Shown here: positions 8,194 to 17,554 of the stretch, piece after piece
How the letters are laid out: every line of letters starts with the position of its first letter
Numbering within the stretch: position 1 is the first letter of the stretch
Assembly (NCBI GenBank): GCA_015066085.1
Contig: SVPA01000006.1
Span: 18,171 to 82,170, forward strand
Length of the DNA: 64,000 nt
From: Oscillospiraceae bacterium
Lineage (GTDB): Bacteria > Bacillota > Clostridia > Oscillospirales > Acutalibacteraceae
Direction: 5' to 3'
Translations under genes and position numbers: made by a program
Notes under the pieces: generated by a model
What the model was told of the DNA's origin: nothing
What the model saw: the letters and a program-made list of their open reading frames with translations, nothing else
Database searches by the model: none

Positions 8194-9276
8194 ATGGCTA
8201 AAGCAAAAAAATCAACCAAAAATCAATCAAAGGAGTTTTTTGAAGCGCTTCGCTTTATGGAGGCCGAAAAGGGTATTCCTGCGGAATATATTGCCGAAAA
8301 AATTTCTGCGGCAATCGTAGTTGCTCTTCGTAAAGACTATGGTACAACCGAGAACATAACCTGCACAATCGACTGTGAGAACGAAATTTTCAAGGTAGTT
8401 CTCCGTAAGGATATTGTCGATGAGGTAGAAGACCCCAGAATTCAGATTCTCCGTGACGAAGCCAAAACTCAGTACAAAGCAAAGGCAGACGCCGAATTTG
8501 TTGAAATCGAAATGGATACCCGTCAATTCGGAAGAATTGTTGCAACCACCGCAAAACATGTTATCCGTCAGGGAATCCGTGATGTTGAACGCAGTCAGAC
8601 CCTTTCCGAGTTCCAATCCCATAACCGTGAACTTCTGACCGCCGTTATTCAGCGTATTGACCCCAAAACAGGCAACGCTGCCGTTACTATCGGCAAAAGC
8701 GAAGCAACCCTTCCTAAACTTGAGCAGGTTCCCGGCGAAGAACTCCGTGAGGGCGACCATGTAAAAGTTTATGTGGTTGATGTTAAGGAAACCGAAAAAG
8801 GACCTAAAATTATGCTTTCCCGTACCCACCCGGGTCTTGTGAAGCGTCTTTTCGAAACCGAAGTTCCCGAAATTTTTGACGGAACAATTGAAATCAAGAG
8901 CGTTTCCCGTCAAGCAGGTTCCCGTACTAAACTTGCGGTTTGGTCGGCAAATCCTGAAATTGACCCTATCGGTGCTTGTATCGGACCTAAAGGTGCGCGT
9001 GTAAACACAATAGTTAGCGAACTTGCCGGAGAGAAAATTGACATTGTTAAGTATTCCGACGACCCTGTTGCTTTCATAAGCGAGGCCCTTTCTCCCTCCA
9101 AGGTTGTTTCGGTTGAAATATTAAGCGAAGACCCCAAGGCAGCAAAGGTAACCGTGCCCGACGCACAGTTATCCCTTGCAATCGGAAACAAGGGTCAGAA
9201 TGTTCGTCTTGCCGCTAAACTTACGGGCTGGAAAATTGATATCCGCCCCGAAAGCGGTTTCTACGGCGAAGAATAA
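8194..9276 (+). CDS. nusA: Transcription termination/antitermination factor NusA
   Basis: The start at 8194 follows GGAGG and AAAGGA; an in-frame ATG at 8176 lacks a ribosome-binding site. The 360-residue protein shows the NusA N-terminal RNA polymerase-binding domain (about 1-130, including 'FNKEFEALRFMEAEKGIP'-like start), an S1 domain (about 135-200), and two KH domains with 'IGACIGPKGARVNTI' and 'LSLAIGNKGQNVRLAAKLTGWKIDI'. There is no acidic C-terminal repeat region, as usual in Firmicutes. It modulates pausing, termination and antitermination. Confidence 0.96.
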   Translation: MAKAKKSTKNQSKEFFEALRFMEAEKGIPAEYIAEKISAAIVVALRKDYGTTENITCTIDCENEIFKVVLRKDIVDEVEDPRIQILRDEAKTQYKAKADAEFVEIEMDTRQFGRIVATTAKHVIRQGIRDVERSQTLSEFQSHNRELLTAVIQRIDPKTGNAAVTIGKSEATLPKLEQVPGEELREGDHVKVYVVDVKETEKGPKIMLSRTHPGLVKRLFETEVPEIFDGTIEIKSVSRQAGSRTKLAVWSANPEIDPIGACIGPKGARVNTIVSELAGEKIDIVKYSDDPVAFISEALSPSKVVSVEILSEDPKAAKVTVPDAQLSLAIGNKGQNVRLAAKLTGWKIDIRPESGFYGEE

Positions 9277-9300
9277 TTTCTTTTAAACGGGAGGTAAACT

Positions 9301-9570
9301 ATGCAGAATAAAAAGATTCCTATGCGTCAGTGCGGCGGCTGTAAAGAAATGAAACCCAAGAAAGAACTTGTAAGGGTTGTAAAAACGCCCGAGGGGGAAA
9401 TCCTTCTTGACACGGTTGGCCGTAAAAACGGCAGAGGCTCCTATATCTGCAAAAATGTTAACTGCTTCAGTTTAGCAATAAAGTGTAAAAGTTTTGAACG
9501 CGCTTTCGGGGCAAAAATTCCCGAAGATGTCGCAGAGAATATATTAAAGGAGTTAAATAGTGAAAACTGA
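9301..9570 (+). CDS. ylxR: YlxR family RNA-binding protein (DUF448)
   Basis: The 89-residue product has the YlxR pattern: 'RQCGGCKEMKPKKELVRVVKTPEGE' at the start, then 'GRKNGRGSYICKNVNCFSLAIK'. The family includes a nucleoid or RNA-binding regulator in Bacillus. GGGAGGT lies just before the ATG. Its end overlaps the GTG start of ylxQ by 11 bases, indicating translational coupling within the nusA-infB operon. Confidence 0.93.
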   Translation: MQNKKIPMRQCGGCKEMKPKKELVRVVKTPEGEILLDTVGRKNGRGSYICKNVNCFSLAIKCKSFERAFGAKIPEDVAENILKELNSEN

Positions 9571-9892
9571 TTCTATCTTAACCCTTTTATCCTTTGCCGC
9601 AAAGGCAGGAAAACTTTCCTTCGGCACCCACGCTACCGAGTTTGCCATAACCTCAAAAAAAGCAAAACTCGTTTTAGCCGCCGAAGATATTTCTGAAAAA
9701 AGCGTTAAAGAACTAAAATTCAAAGCCGATAAGGTTAACATTCCCGTCGCCCTACTCATAGGCGTAAATAGTGAGGCCCTTTCTCAAAGACTTGGTAAAA
9801 AGTGCGGCATCATAGCCGTGAATGATGAGGGTTTTGCACAAGCCGTAATGAAGAACTATAAGGAGGATAATCGCTATGATGGAGAAATATAA
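9560..9892 (+). CDS. ylxQ: YlxQ, L7Ae-family RNA-binding protein
   Basis: Translation starts at GTG 9560 with AGGAG seven bases upstream, inside the end of ylxR. The 110-residue protein has the L7Ae/L30e fold signature '[26 protein letters not shown]' and '[32 protein letters not shown]'. Relatives bind kink-turn-type RNA, and the gene sits at its invariant position between ylxR and infB. Its stop overlaps the infB start by 17 bases. Confidence 0.92.
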   Translation: MKTDSILTLLSFAAKAGKLSFGTHATEFAITSKKAKLVLAAEDISEKSVKELKFKADKVNIPVALLIGVNSEALSQRLGKKCGIIAVNDEGFAQAVMKNYKEDNRYDGEI

Positions 9893-12368
9893 AATTAACA
9901 CAGCAGCGGCTGATTTTAAACTTGCCGTTAAAGATATTGCTGCCATTATAAAGGAATATAGCGGAACCGAAAAGAAATCAGGCTCAACTCTTACCGAAGA
10001 GGAAGTCAATATTATCTTTGCCGCTTTAACCCTTAAAAACGAAGTAAAGAGTTTTGATAAATATTTTGAAACGGGAAAAGCCGCCCGTGAACAGCAAGAA
10101 AAGGCAAAGAAAGCCAAGAAAGACCAGAACCTTGCGGCCCAAATGGCAATTCTTGAGCAGTTAAAGGCGGCTCAAGAAGCCGAAATGGCGGCAAAGCGTA
10201 AGGAAAAAGAGGCTAAAGAAGCCCCCAAAAAGGCTGAACCTAAGAAAGAAGCGTCAAAAGCCGAGCCTAAAAAGGCTGAACCCAAAAAGACAGCAAAGGC
10301 AGAGGTTAAAACCGAGCACAAGCCTTCCGACCCGAAACCCTTTGAGGCTCGCAAAAAAGAAGACCGTCCCGCAGGCGCCGCTCCCAACCGAGGTCCTGCC
10401 GAGCGCAGAACGGTTGATACCCGTTTCTCTAATGTTGATATGGAGAAATACAACGAAAAATATGAAAATATCGCTCCCGCTAACTCTATGAGAGATGATG
10501 CTCAAAGAAAGCAGAAGATTAACCAAAAATCACAGAACTATCGCCGTCAGGAGAAATCCAAAAAGGAGATAGAGGCAGAAAAGATGCGCAGAATTCAACT
10601 TGAGCGCATCAAAAAGACCCCGATTACCGTAACCGTCGGTGACGAAATTACGGTAGGTCAACTTGCTGCCGCTCTAAAGAAGACCGCCGCCGAGGTTATT
10701 AAGGAACTTATGAAACTCGGAATGATGGCTTCTGTAAATCAGACTATTGACTACGATACCGCCGAAATCGTTGTAACCGAAATGGGCGCTAAAATTGAAC
10801 GTGCCGTTGTTGTTACAATCGAAGAGCAGATTATGGACGAAACCGAGGACACCGCAGAGAACCTTCTCCCGAGAAGTCCCGTTGTCGTTGTTATGGGTCA
10901 CGTTGACCACGGTAAAACCTCTCTTCTCGACGCTATTCGTAATACCGCCGTTACCGATACCGAAGCCGGCGGAATTACCCAGCATATCGGCGCTTACCGA
11001 GTAAATGCAAAGGGTCAGGATATTACCTTCCTTGACACCCCCGGTCACGCCGCCTTTACCTCTATGCGTCAGCGTGGAGCAATGGCAACCGATATTGCAA
11101 TTCTCGTTGTTGCGGCAGATGACGGCATTATGCCCCAAACTATTGAGGCAATCAACCACGCCAAAGCCGCCGAGGTTCAGATTATTGTCGCAATCAACAA
11201 AATGGATAAACCCGAGGCTAACCCCGACCGCATTAAGCAACAACTTACCGAACACTCCCTCGTTCCCGAAGAATGGGGCGGAGATATTATCTGCGTTCCC
11301 GTTTCGGCTAAAACCCACGACGGAATTGATACTTTGCTTGAAAATGTTCTTCTGGTTGCCGAAATGCTTGAACTTAAAGCCAACCCCAACCGTAAGGCAA
11401 AGGGTGTTGTAATCGAAGCCCGTCTTGATAAGGGTCGCGGACCTATCGCAACCCTTCTTGTCCAAAACGGAACCCTTAAAACCGGCGACATTGTTATTGC
11501 CGGTACCTCTGTCGGCAGAGTCCGTGTTATGACCAACGAGCGTGGAGCAAAACTCAAAGAGGCCGGTCCCTCTGTTCCTGTTGAGGTTGCGGGTCTTACC
11601 GAAGTTCCAACCGCGGGAGATGTTTTCGACGCCGTTTCCAACGAGCGTCTTGCCCGTGAACTTGTTGAACAAAGAAAACAAAAGATTAAAGACGAGGCTC
11701 AAGCCGCCGCTTCCAAGGTTACCCTTGATAACCTCTTTGACAAACTTGGCGAGGGCGAACTCAAAGAACTTAAACTTATCGTTAAGGCCGACGTTCAAGG
11801 TTCGGTTGAAGCGGTTAAACAGTCGCTTGAAAAACTTTCTAACGACGAGGTTCGTGTTAAGGTTATTCACGGAGCCGCAGGCGGTATCAACGAAACCGAC
11901 GTTATGCTTGCTCAAACTTCGGGCGCTATTATTGTCGGTTTCAATGTCCGTCCCGATGCCGTTGCAAAGGCTGCCGCAGAGCGTGACGGCGTAGATATGC
12001 GTCTATATAGAGTAATCTATGACGCTATCGAAGAAATTGAATCGGCAATGAAGGGTATGCTCGCTCCCAAATACCGTGATGTTGAAATGGGCGCAATTGA
12101 AGTTCGTAACACCTTTAAAATTTCGGGTGTCGGAACAATTGCCGGCGGTTATGTTACCGAGGGTAAAATTACCCGTGCTTGTAATATCCGCGTTGTCCGT
12201 GACGGCGTAATCGTTGCCGAAGATAAAATCGATTCCTTAAAGCGCTTTAAAGACGATGTAAAGGAAGTTGCTCAAGGTTACGAATGCGGTATAAGTCTTG
12301 AAAAATTTGCCGACATTAAAGAGGGAGATATATTCGAGGCATATATCGTAGAAGAATACAGAGATTAA
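9876..12368 (+). CDS. infB: Translation initiation factor IF-2
   Basis: This 830-residue protein has a long charged N-terminal region (about 70-250) rich in Ala, Lys and Glu with repeated 'KKAEPKK'-type units, an IF2-N domain (about 250-300), then the GTPase domain with G1 GHVDHGKT near residue 344, 'DTPGHAAF' and 'NKMD', and the C-terminal domains ending '[18 protein letters not shown]'. It brings initiator tRNA to the 30S subunit. AAGGAGG precedes the ATG-ATG start; either methionine could be first. Large open frames on the opposite strand are codon-bias shadows. Confidence 0.97.
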   Translation: MMEKYKINTAAADFKLAVKDIAAIIKEYSGTEKKSGSTLTEEEVNIIFAALTLKNEVKSFDKYFETGKAAREQQEKAKKAKKDQNLAAQMAILEQLKAAQEAEMAAKRKEKEAKEAPKKAEPKKEASKAEPKKAEPKKTAKAEVKTEHKPSDPKPFEARKKEDRPAGAAPNRGPAERRTVDTRFSNVDMEKYNEKYENIAPANSMRDDAQRKQKINQKSQNYRRQEKSKKEIEAEKMRRIQLERIKKTPITVTVGDEITVGQLAAALKKTAAEVIKELMKLGMMASVNQTIDYDTAEIVVTEMGAKIERAVVVTIEEQIMDETEDTAENLLPRSPVVVVMGHVDHGKTSLLDAIRNTAVTDTEAGGITQHIGAYRVNAKGQDITFLDTPGHAAFTSMRQRGAMATDIAILVVAADDGIMPQTIEAINHAKAAEVQIIVAINKMDKPEANPDRIKQQLTEHSLVPEEWGGDIICVPVSAKTHDGIDTLLENVLLVAEMLELKANPNRKAKGVVIEARLDKGRGPIATLLVQNGTLKTGDIVIAGTSVGRVRVMTNERGAKLKEAGPSVPVEVAGLTEVPTAGDVFDAVSNERLARELVEQRKQKIKDEAQAAASKVTLDNLFDKLGEGELKELKLIVKADVQGSVEAVKQSLEKLSNDEVRVKVIHGAAGGINETDVMLAQTSGAIIVGFNVRPDAVAKAAAERDGVDMRLYRVIYDAIEEIESAMKGMLAPKYRDVEMGAIEVRNTFKISGVGTIAGGYVTEGKITRACNIRVVRDGVIVAEDKIDSLKRFKDDVKEVAQGYECGISLEKFADIKEGDIFEAYIVEEYRD

Positions 12369-12536
12369 AACAATGGATAAATTGCCCCACAGCATTGCCT
12401 TGCCCGTTTGGAATATCCGTATATGCCTGCACACGCGCGGCTTCCCTGTGAAACAATTTCTCTCATTGTTTAACTATCAATAAAATTTCTTGACGAATTG
12501 TCTTAACGACAAAAATCAAAAAACAGGAGGTAGAAT

Positions 12537-12905
12537 ATGGCCGGTTTTAAAATGGGTCGTGTTACATCCGACATTAAATATGCCCTTTCGGAAATTCTAA
12601 CCGAAATTAAGGACCCCAGAGTCAGCAAACTTCTTTCAATCGTTAAACTCGATGTTTCGGGCGATATGTCCTATGCAAAGGTTTATGTCAGCGCCATTGA
12701 AGGCAAAGAAAAAACCGAAGAATCGGTAAAAGCCCTTAAAGGTGCGGCAGGATATATCCGCAGGGAACTCGGCCTTAAACTATCTCTTAGAAAGGTTCCC
12801 GAACTTCGTTTTGTTGCCGATAATTCAATAGAGGTTTCTGCCAACATTTCAAGAATTGTAGACAGTTTTGAAAAAAAGGAAGAAGAGGACACTAAAGATG
12901 AGTAG
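12537..12905 (+). CDS. rbfA: 30S ribosome-binding factor RbfA
   Basis: The 122-residue protein has the RbfA KH-like fold: 'RVTSDIKYALSEILTEIKDPRVSKLLSIVKLDVSGDMSYAKVYVS' and 'IRRELGLKLSLRKVPELRFVADNS'. RbfA helps mature the 16S rRNA 5' end. A strong GGAGG precedes the ATG. A 168-base gap separates it from infB, in which I see no convincing promoter or terminator; it holds a 36-codon open frame without a ribosome-binding site. The stop overlaps the next gene by eight bases. Confidence 0.95.
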   Translation: MAGFKMGRVTSDIKYALSEILTEIKDPRVSKLLSIVKLDVSGDMSYAKVYVSAIEGKEKTEESVKALKGAAGYIRRELGLKLSLRKVPELRFVADNSIEVSANISRIVDSFEKKEEEDTKDE

Positions 12906-13887
12906 CAGTTGTGAAATTCTCACTCTGGCAAGTCTTTGCGAATTTTTAAAATCCCACGATAACTATGTGGTGCTTACCCACGCCAATCCCGACGGAGATA
13001 CGCTGGGCAGCGCTTACGGTCTTAAACTCGGGCTTAAAAAACTGGGTAAAAAAGTTCAGGTAGTTTGCTGTGACGAAATTCCCCGAAAATACGATTATTT
13101 TATTGATGACAGCGAGTGCGATTTTATTCCCGAAACGGTCGTTGCGGTTGATGTTGCCGACATTAAACTGCTCGGCGACCTGTATGAGCGTTTTGAGGGT
13201 CGAATTGACCTGAATATTGACCACCACATTTCAAACACCCGCTATGCAAAACGGCTTTATCTTGATTCTGATGCAGCCGCTGCCACCCAGTGCATCTATG
13301 AAATTTTAGATGAACTCGGTGTTGAATTTGACCGCAGTATTGCTAATGCCCTTTATACAGGTCTTTCAACCGATACGGGTTGTTTTAAGTACAATAATGT
13401 AACCGCAAAAACCCACGAAATCGCCTCAAAACTCTATGAAATTGGGGTTGATGCGGGAGAAATTAACCGAATTATGTTTGACACAAAGTCAAAAAGTCGG
13501 GTTAAAATGGAAACTATGGTGCTAAACAGCGCCGAATTCCATTTTGACGACCGCCTTATGCTTATGTCAATTACCCTTGAAACCCAGCGTAAAACGGGTT
13601 GCACCAAAACCGATATGGAGGGCGTTCCCGCAATGTCCCGTTCGGTTGAGGGGGTTCTTGTGGGTGTAACCCTTAAAGAAACCCGTGAAAACGAATTTAA
13701 AATCTCGGTTCGAACCTATGACCCGCTTGACGCCTCTGCGATATGCTCAAAACTCGGCGGCGGCGGACATAAAGCGGCGGCGGGCTGTACCGTTTTAGGA
13801 ACCTTACAAGAGGCAAAAGCCAAAATTCTTGCCGCCGTAAAAGAGGCTTTGGAGGAACTCGATGAAGGGTCTGATACTTTTAAATAA
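12898..13887 (+). CDS. nrnA: Bifunctional oligoribonuclease / pAp phosphatase NrnA (DHH family)
   Basis: I place the start at ATG 12898, inside the end of rbfA, with AGAGG upstream. The 329-residue product has the DHH phosphoesterase motifs 'VVLTHANPDGDTLGSAYGL', 'VAVDVAD' and 'NIDHHISNTRYA', and the C-terminal DHHA1 signature 'GGGGHKAAAGC'. Such enzymes degrade nano-RNA and dephosphorylate pAp. Its position between rbfA and truB is the standard Firmicutes order. Its 3' end overlaps truB by 26 bases. Confidence 0.94.
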   Translation: MSSSCEILTLASLCEFLKSHDNYVVLTHANPDGDTLGSAYGLKLGLKKLGKKVQVVCCDEIPRKYDYFIDDSECDFIPETVVAVDVADIKLLGDLYERFEGRIDLNIDHHISNTRYAKRLYLDSDAAAATQCIYEILDELGVEFDRSIANALYTGLSTDTGCFKYNNVTAKTHEIASKLYEIGVDAGEINRIMFDTKSKSRVKMETMVLNSAEFHFDDRLMLMSITLETQRKTGCTKTDMEGVPAMSRSVEGVLVGVTLKETRENEFKISVRTYDPLDASAICSKLGGGGHKAAAGCTVLGTLQEAKAKILAAVKEALEELDEGSDTFK

Positions 13888-14740
13888 GCCAAAGGGAATA
13901 ACTTCCTTTTCTGCGGTAAGAAAAATTAAATGGCTTGCTAATGAGAAAAGAGTCGGACACACAGGCACCCTTGACCCGCTTGCAACGGGAGTTTTGCCCG
14001 TCTTTTTGGGAAGAGCAACCGCCCTTGCGGGAATTGTGCTGGACGCCGATAAAAGTTATATAGCAACCGTAAAACTCGGAATTGTTACCGATACTTGCGA
14101 CATTACGGGCGAAGTCCTTTGCGAAAAAAAGGTGAATGTAACAAGGGAAGAACTTCTTAGTGTTTTAGAACAGTTTAAAGGGGAAATAAGTCAAATTCCG
14201 CCGATGTATTCTGCCCTTAAAAAAGACGGAGTTCGTCTTTACGACCTTGCAAGACAGGGAAAAACGGTTGAAATTGAGCCAAGACAGGTGAATGTTTCTC
14301 GCCTTGAACTGATAGATTTTGATAAGGATACCTTTAAGATAGAGGTTGACTGTTCAAAAGGCACCTATATCCGCAGTCTTTGTCGGGATATTGGCGAAAA
14401 ACTCGGCACAGGGGCAACAATGACCGACCTTGTAAGAACCAAGACCGGCGGTTTTGATATTTCAAAAACGGTTAGCCTTGACGACCTTACAAAAGAGAAT
14501 ATATCGGATTTTATAATGCCGGAAGAAAATGCCCTTTTAAATTTAAGGGAGGTAAAAGTTTCGCCCAAACAGGCAATCCGCTTTTCAAACGGAGGTCAAC
14601 TTGCCTATGAAAGACTAAAAAATGCGAACTTTGAAAACGGCGAACTGCTTCGGGTAAAGTTCGAAGATAAATTTCTCGGCGTAGGTATTGCCGACAACGA
14701 GAACTCTCAAATTGCGATTAAGTGTGTTATAAAGGAGTGA
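13862..14740 (+). CDS. truB: tRNA pseudouridine-55 synthase TruB
   Basis: The 292-residue protein contains 'LLNKPKGITSFSAV' and the catalytic-Asp block 'VGHTGTLDPLATGVLPV', and also 'YSALKKDGVRLYDLARQG' and 'CSKGTYIRSLCRDIGEKLG', all typical of TruB. It makes pseudouridine 55 in the T-loop of tRNAs. GGAGG lies seven bases before the ATG, within the end of nrnA. The C-terminal PUA-like part begins near residue 235. It is followed within a few bases by ribF. Confidence 0.96.
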   Translation: MKGLILLNKPKGITSFSAVRKIKWLANEKRVGHTGTLDPLATGVLPVFLGRATALAGIVLDADKSYIATVKLGIVTDTCDITGEVLCEKKVNVTREELLSVLEQFKGEISQIPPMYSALKKDGVRLYDLARQGKTVEIEPRQVNVSRLELIDFDKDTFKIEVDCSKGTYIRSLCRDIGEKLGTGATMTDLVRTKTGGFDISKTVSLDDLTKENISDFIMPEENALLNLREVKVSPKQAIRFSNGGQLAYERLKNANFENGELLRVKFEDKFLGVGIADNENSQIAIKCVIKE

Positions 14741-14745
14741 AAAAA

Positions 14746-15600
14746 GTGGCCGAAAAATATGCAATAGCCCTCGGCATGTTCGACGGGGTTCATATTGGAC
14801 ACCGTGCCGTACTAAACAGTGCTATACAAAGCCCGTATAAAAGTATTGCCGTAACCTTTTCGGCGCTTCCTTTAAAAACGGGCGGGTCGATTATGACGGC
14901 GGAAGAAAAAGAGCGTAAACTTCGTTCTCTTGGAATAGACGAAGTTCTTTATCTTGACTTTTTTGAGGTTAAAGACCTTTTGCCGCTTGAATTTTTAAAT
15001 CTTTTGAGTAAAAAGTATAATCTTGGTAAAATCTGTTGCGGATTTAATTACCGTTTCGGCAAAAAAGCGCTAGGCGATACTCTGCTTTTGGAAAAATGGT
15101 GCAAAGAAAACGGTATAGAATTTTACGAGTGCCCCGCAGTAGTTAAAGAGGGAATAACCGTTTCTTCAACCTACATAAAAAGTCTTATTAAAGAGGGAAA
15201 AATCGAAAAGGCAAATGAACTGCTCGGCGAAGATTTTTTCTTTACTCAAAAGGTTGCCCACGGCGACCATAGGGGAAGAACGCTCGGCTTTCCGACAATC
15301 AACCAACTTTACCCCGAGAATCTTGTAACGGCAAAATGCGGTGTCTACCAAACGGTAGTAACAATAGACGGTAAAGATTATGACGGGGTTACAAATATCG
15401 GCTTTCGTCCAACCTATATAACCGATTATGTCAGTGCCGAAACCTATGTTTTAGGTTATTCGGGCGACTGCTACGGACAAGAGGTTAAAACAAGGCTTGT
15501 CGGCTTTTTAAGGGAGGAGAAAAAATTCTCCTCTGCCGAAGAACTAAAACAAGCAATAAAAGAAAATGCAGAATATGTAAAAAACCACAGTAGAGTTTAA
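14746..15600 (+). CDS. ribF: Bifunctional riboflavin kinase / FAD synthetase RibF
   Basis: I prefer the GTG at 14746, eight bases after AAGGAG; the longer frame begins within truB without a site. The 284-residue product has the FAD synthetase part (about 1-150: 'ALGMFDGVHIGHRAVL', 'CGFNYRFGKKALGD', 'VSSTYIKSLI') and the riboflavin kinase part ('HGDHRGRTLGFPTINQ', 'GVYQTVVTIDGKDYDGVTNIGFRPT'). It converts riboflavin to FMN and FAD. It closes the operon and its stop lies in the loop of the terminator. Confidence 0.96.
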   Translation: MAEKYAIALGMFDGVHIGHRAVLNSAIQSPYKSIAVTFSALPLKTGGSIMTAEEKERKLRSLGIDEVLYLDFFEVKDLLPLEFLNLLSKKYNLGKICCGFNYRFGKKALGDTLLLEKWCKENGIEFYECPAVVKEGITVSSTYIKSLIKEGKIEKANELLGEDFFFTQKVAHGDHRGRTLGFPTINQLYPENLVTAKCGVYQTVVTIDGKDYDGVTNIGFRPTYITDYVSAETYVLGYSGDCYGQEVKTRLVGFLREEKKFSSAEELKQAIKENAEYVKNHSRV

Positions 15601-15617
15601 TCTACTGTGGTTTTTTT
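15585..15617 (+). terminator. Rho-independent terminator of the rimP-ribF operon
   Basis: CCACAGTAGA (15585-15594) pairs with TCTACTGTGG (15601-15610), followed by seven T. The ribF stop codon forms part of the six-base loop. Confidence 0.9.
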
Positions 15618-15629
15618 AAAGAGAGGTGT

Positions 15630-16313
15630 TTATCCAATAATCTTTTGGGGGTCGACGGGAGTTTTATTTTTGAAAAATTCAAGATGAAGATGGGTTTCGT
15701 CCTCACATTCAAAGGGAACAGAAGCGACATAGCCCAGCGCAACCCCTGCCGAAACGACCTCATCCTTTTCTACCAAAACGCTCTCGTTTAGTCCGCAGTA
15801 TCTTGCAATAACTCCGTTGCCGTGGTCTATTTCAACATAGGTGCCAAGCAGTTTGTCGTGATTTATCGCTGTAACAATTCCGTTGCCGCACGCCCCGACC
15901 GTCTGACCGACCTCTGCCGCAAGGTCGAGCCCCGTATGAAGACGAAGGTCGCCAAAGGTTGCCGAATAGGTAAGTTCGCTGTCGCTGAACTTCTTAACCA
16001 CATTACTGCTGAAAGGGTAGACAAAGTTGGTTGCAACGACATTCTCTAAAAACTCTTCTTCGCTCTCGGTTTCTTCTGAAGAATAAGGTTCAGACTCGGT
16101 TTCGGTCTGAACTTCCTCGGTAGAGGGTGTGTCTTTGCTTTCCGCAACATATCCCGAATTGTTGTTTGGAGTTTTTTGCATTTGTTCTGAAAGACCGGCA
16201 TAGGCGGTCCAGGCAGCAATACCCGTAGCCACAAGACAACCGGCAAGAACAAAATAAAAACCCTTGCCCGATAAGAATTTTGTTATTTTAGTTTTTGTTT
16301 CTTTATAATCCAT
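15630..16313 (-). CDS. Membrane-anchored M23 peptidase-like protein (SpoIIQ-like)
   Basis: The 227-residue product has a short basic N-terminus, one membrane helix (GFYFVLAGCLVATGIAAWTAYAG), an acidic Ser/Glu/Thr-rich linker (about 48-90), and a C-terminal M23/LytM domain. The domain keeps the zinc-binding pattern: 'LRLHTGLDLAAEVG' (H and D) and 'THLHLEFFKN' (HxH). Architecture and length resemble clostridial SpoIIQ, which keeps its metal ligands and acts at the engulfing septum during sporulation. A general wall-hydrolase role is also possible. AAAGGCGG precedes the ATG. Confidence 0.8.
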   Translation of the reverse strand: MDYKETKTKITKFLSGKGFYFVLAGCLVATGIAAWTAYAGLSEQMQKTPNNNSGYVAESKDTPSTEEVQTETESEPYSSEETESEEEFLENVVATNFVYPFSSNVVKKFSDSELTYSATFGDLRLHTGLDLAAEVGQTVGACGNGIVTAINHDKLLGTYVEIDHGNGVIARYCGLNESVLVEKDEVVSAGVALGYVASVPFECEDETHLHLEFFKNKTPVDPQKIIG

Positions 16314-16430
16314 TTTTAAAAACCGCCTTTCAAAAATAGTTTTGTCTGTCTTGCGGTTTTTTATTCGAATTATTCATTAAAAGTTAAAATATCGTTCACG
16401 AAAAAGAAAAGATATTCTGTTAATATAGAT

Positions 16431-16528
16431 TTGCAGTAAGAAATGCCGCAAATTTTACTGCAGACTGGAAAACAGTCTTCTCCTCAAACCCCTCTAACGA
16501 AAAAACACCGCATTTGCGGTGTTTTTTC
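16431..16528 (+). ncRNA. Candidate small RNA in the M23-degV gap
   Basis: On the + strand, three stems follow one another: GCAGTAA (16433-16439) with TTACTGC (16455-16461), AGACTG (16462-16467) with CAGTCT (16473-16478), and the terminator at 16500-16528. Between stems two and three is a C-rich single-stranded run (TCTCCTCAAACCCCTC), the type of sequence that can pair with Shine-Dalgarno sites. A TAATAT box at 16421-16426 could be the -10, but I see no good -35. It could instead be structural debris around a shared terminator. Confidence 0.35.
16500..16528. terminator. Bidirectional Rho-independent terminator downstream of degV
   Basis: CACCGC-ATTT-GCGGTG flanked by A-runs on the left and T-runs on the right works in both directions. 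It ends the degV message on the minus strand and the possible small RNA on the plus strand. Confidence 0.85.
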
Positions 16529-16538
16529 GCAATTATAT

Positions 16539-17408
16539 TTATCTTTCTTTTCCCATAAAGAAGATTGCAAGAGTACCCGGACCCGAATGTGAACCGATAA
16601 CCTGGTCAATAAAGTTGATAGTAACGCTTTTTACATTATAAAGAGCCTCGATTTTCTCTTTAGCATAAAGAGCGTCTTCGTAGCAGTCGCCGTGGGAGAT
16701 GAAAATATCCTGATTTTCTAAATTTTCCCCGATTTCTCCCATTCTTAAAATAAGTTGGTCGATAGAGGTTTTTCTTCCCCTTGTCTTGCCCGTAGAAACA
16801 AGTTTGCCCTCGTTGTTAACGTGAAGAAGCGGTTTAATGTTAAGAATTGTTCCGACAATAGCAACCGTTCCCGAAAGGCGACCGCCTCTTTTAAGGAAGA
16901 AAAGGTCATCAACCGTGAAAAGATGAACAAACTTAAGTTTGTTTTCCTCAAGCCACTGAGCCGTTTGCTCAAGATTAAGCCCCTCGCTTCTCTTCTCTAC
17001 GGCGTATTTTACAAAAAGCCCTTGACCCATACTTGCACAAAGCGAGTCAACAAGAATAATTTTGCGGTCGGGGTAGTTATCTTTAATGTCATCAATGCAG
17101 TTTCTGACAACCTGGCAAGAGCCCGAAAGAGCCGACGAAAAGGAAATATAAAGAATATCCTGACCCGCCTCAAGAGTCGATTTGAGGGCCTCTTCAACTC
17201 GGTCATAACTGACCAGCGAAGTTTTAACCTGCTCTTTTGTGCGAAGTAAATCGTAAAAGGCTTTATAGTCGGTTTCCTGACCCTCTGAATAGCCTAAATA
17301 TTCCGTGCCCGCTACCGTATAAGTAAGGGGAACAATTTTAACCGAAAAATCAGAAATCTGTTTTGCGGTAAGATTAACACAAGAATCTGTAATAATGGTA
17401 AAAGACAT
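16539..17408 (-). CDS. DegV family fatty-acid-binding protein
   Basis: The 289-residue protein starts 'SFTIITDSCVNLT' and has 'YISFSSALSGSCQV', 'ILVDSLCASMGQGLFV', 'LFFLKRGGRLSG' and the C-terminal 'HSGPGTLAIFFMG', all DegV hallmarks. DegV (FakB-type) proteins bind a fatty acid and can present it to a FakA kinase; no fakA is visible here. The gene stands alone between terminators. Confidence 0.92.
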   Translation of the reverse strand: MSFTIITDSCVNLTAKQISDFSVKIVPLTYTVAGTEYLGYSEGQETDYKAFYDLLRTKEQVKTSLVSYDRVEEALKSTLEAGQDILYISFSSALSGSCQVVRNCIDDIKDNYPDRKIILVDSLCASMGQGLFVKYAVEKRSEGLNLEQTAQWLEENKLKFVHLFTVDDLFFLKRGGRLSGTVAIVGTILNIKPLLHVNNEGKLVSTGKTRGRKTSIDQLILRMGEIGENLENQDIFISHGDCYEDALYAKEKIEALYNVKSVTINFIDQVIGSHSGPGTLAIFFMGKER

Positions 17409-17505
17409 TTTCTAAACCTCACTATCTAGTTTTGAAAACTATTATACATAGTTTAAGTCACAAAGTCAAGTCTTTTTTAAAACTTAACATTTTGTTAATA
17501 AAACC

Positions 17506-17534
17506 TTGAAACCCAAAGAAAAATATGATATTAT
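17506..17534 (+). promoter_or_regulatory. Promoter of the DUF1836 gene
   Basis: TTGAAA (17506-17511), 17-base spacer, TATTAT (17529-17534). The resulting leader is very short (RNA start about 17541), which rules out the ATG at 17525 as the translation start. Confidence 0.75.
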
Positions 17535-17554
17535 ATAAAAAAGGCGGTGATTTT

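Noticed and set aside
9876..10600. Lys/Ala/Glu-rich repeats in the start of infB as a foreign insertion
   Set aside because: Variable, charged N-terminal regions are normal in IF-2 proteins and the frame is continuous.
10674..11915. 413-codon open frame on the minus strand opposite infB
   Set aside because: It mirrors the codon bias of infB, has no ribosome-binding site, and its translation is low-complexity Asn/Gly/Phe-rich. The same holds for minus-strand frames at 8227-8913 (nusA) and 38106-38948 (capsid gene).
12373..12483. 36-codon open frame between infB and rbfA
   Set aside because: No ribosome-binding site, no recognisable motif, and it fills an otherwise plain gap; not enough to call a gene.
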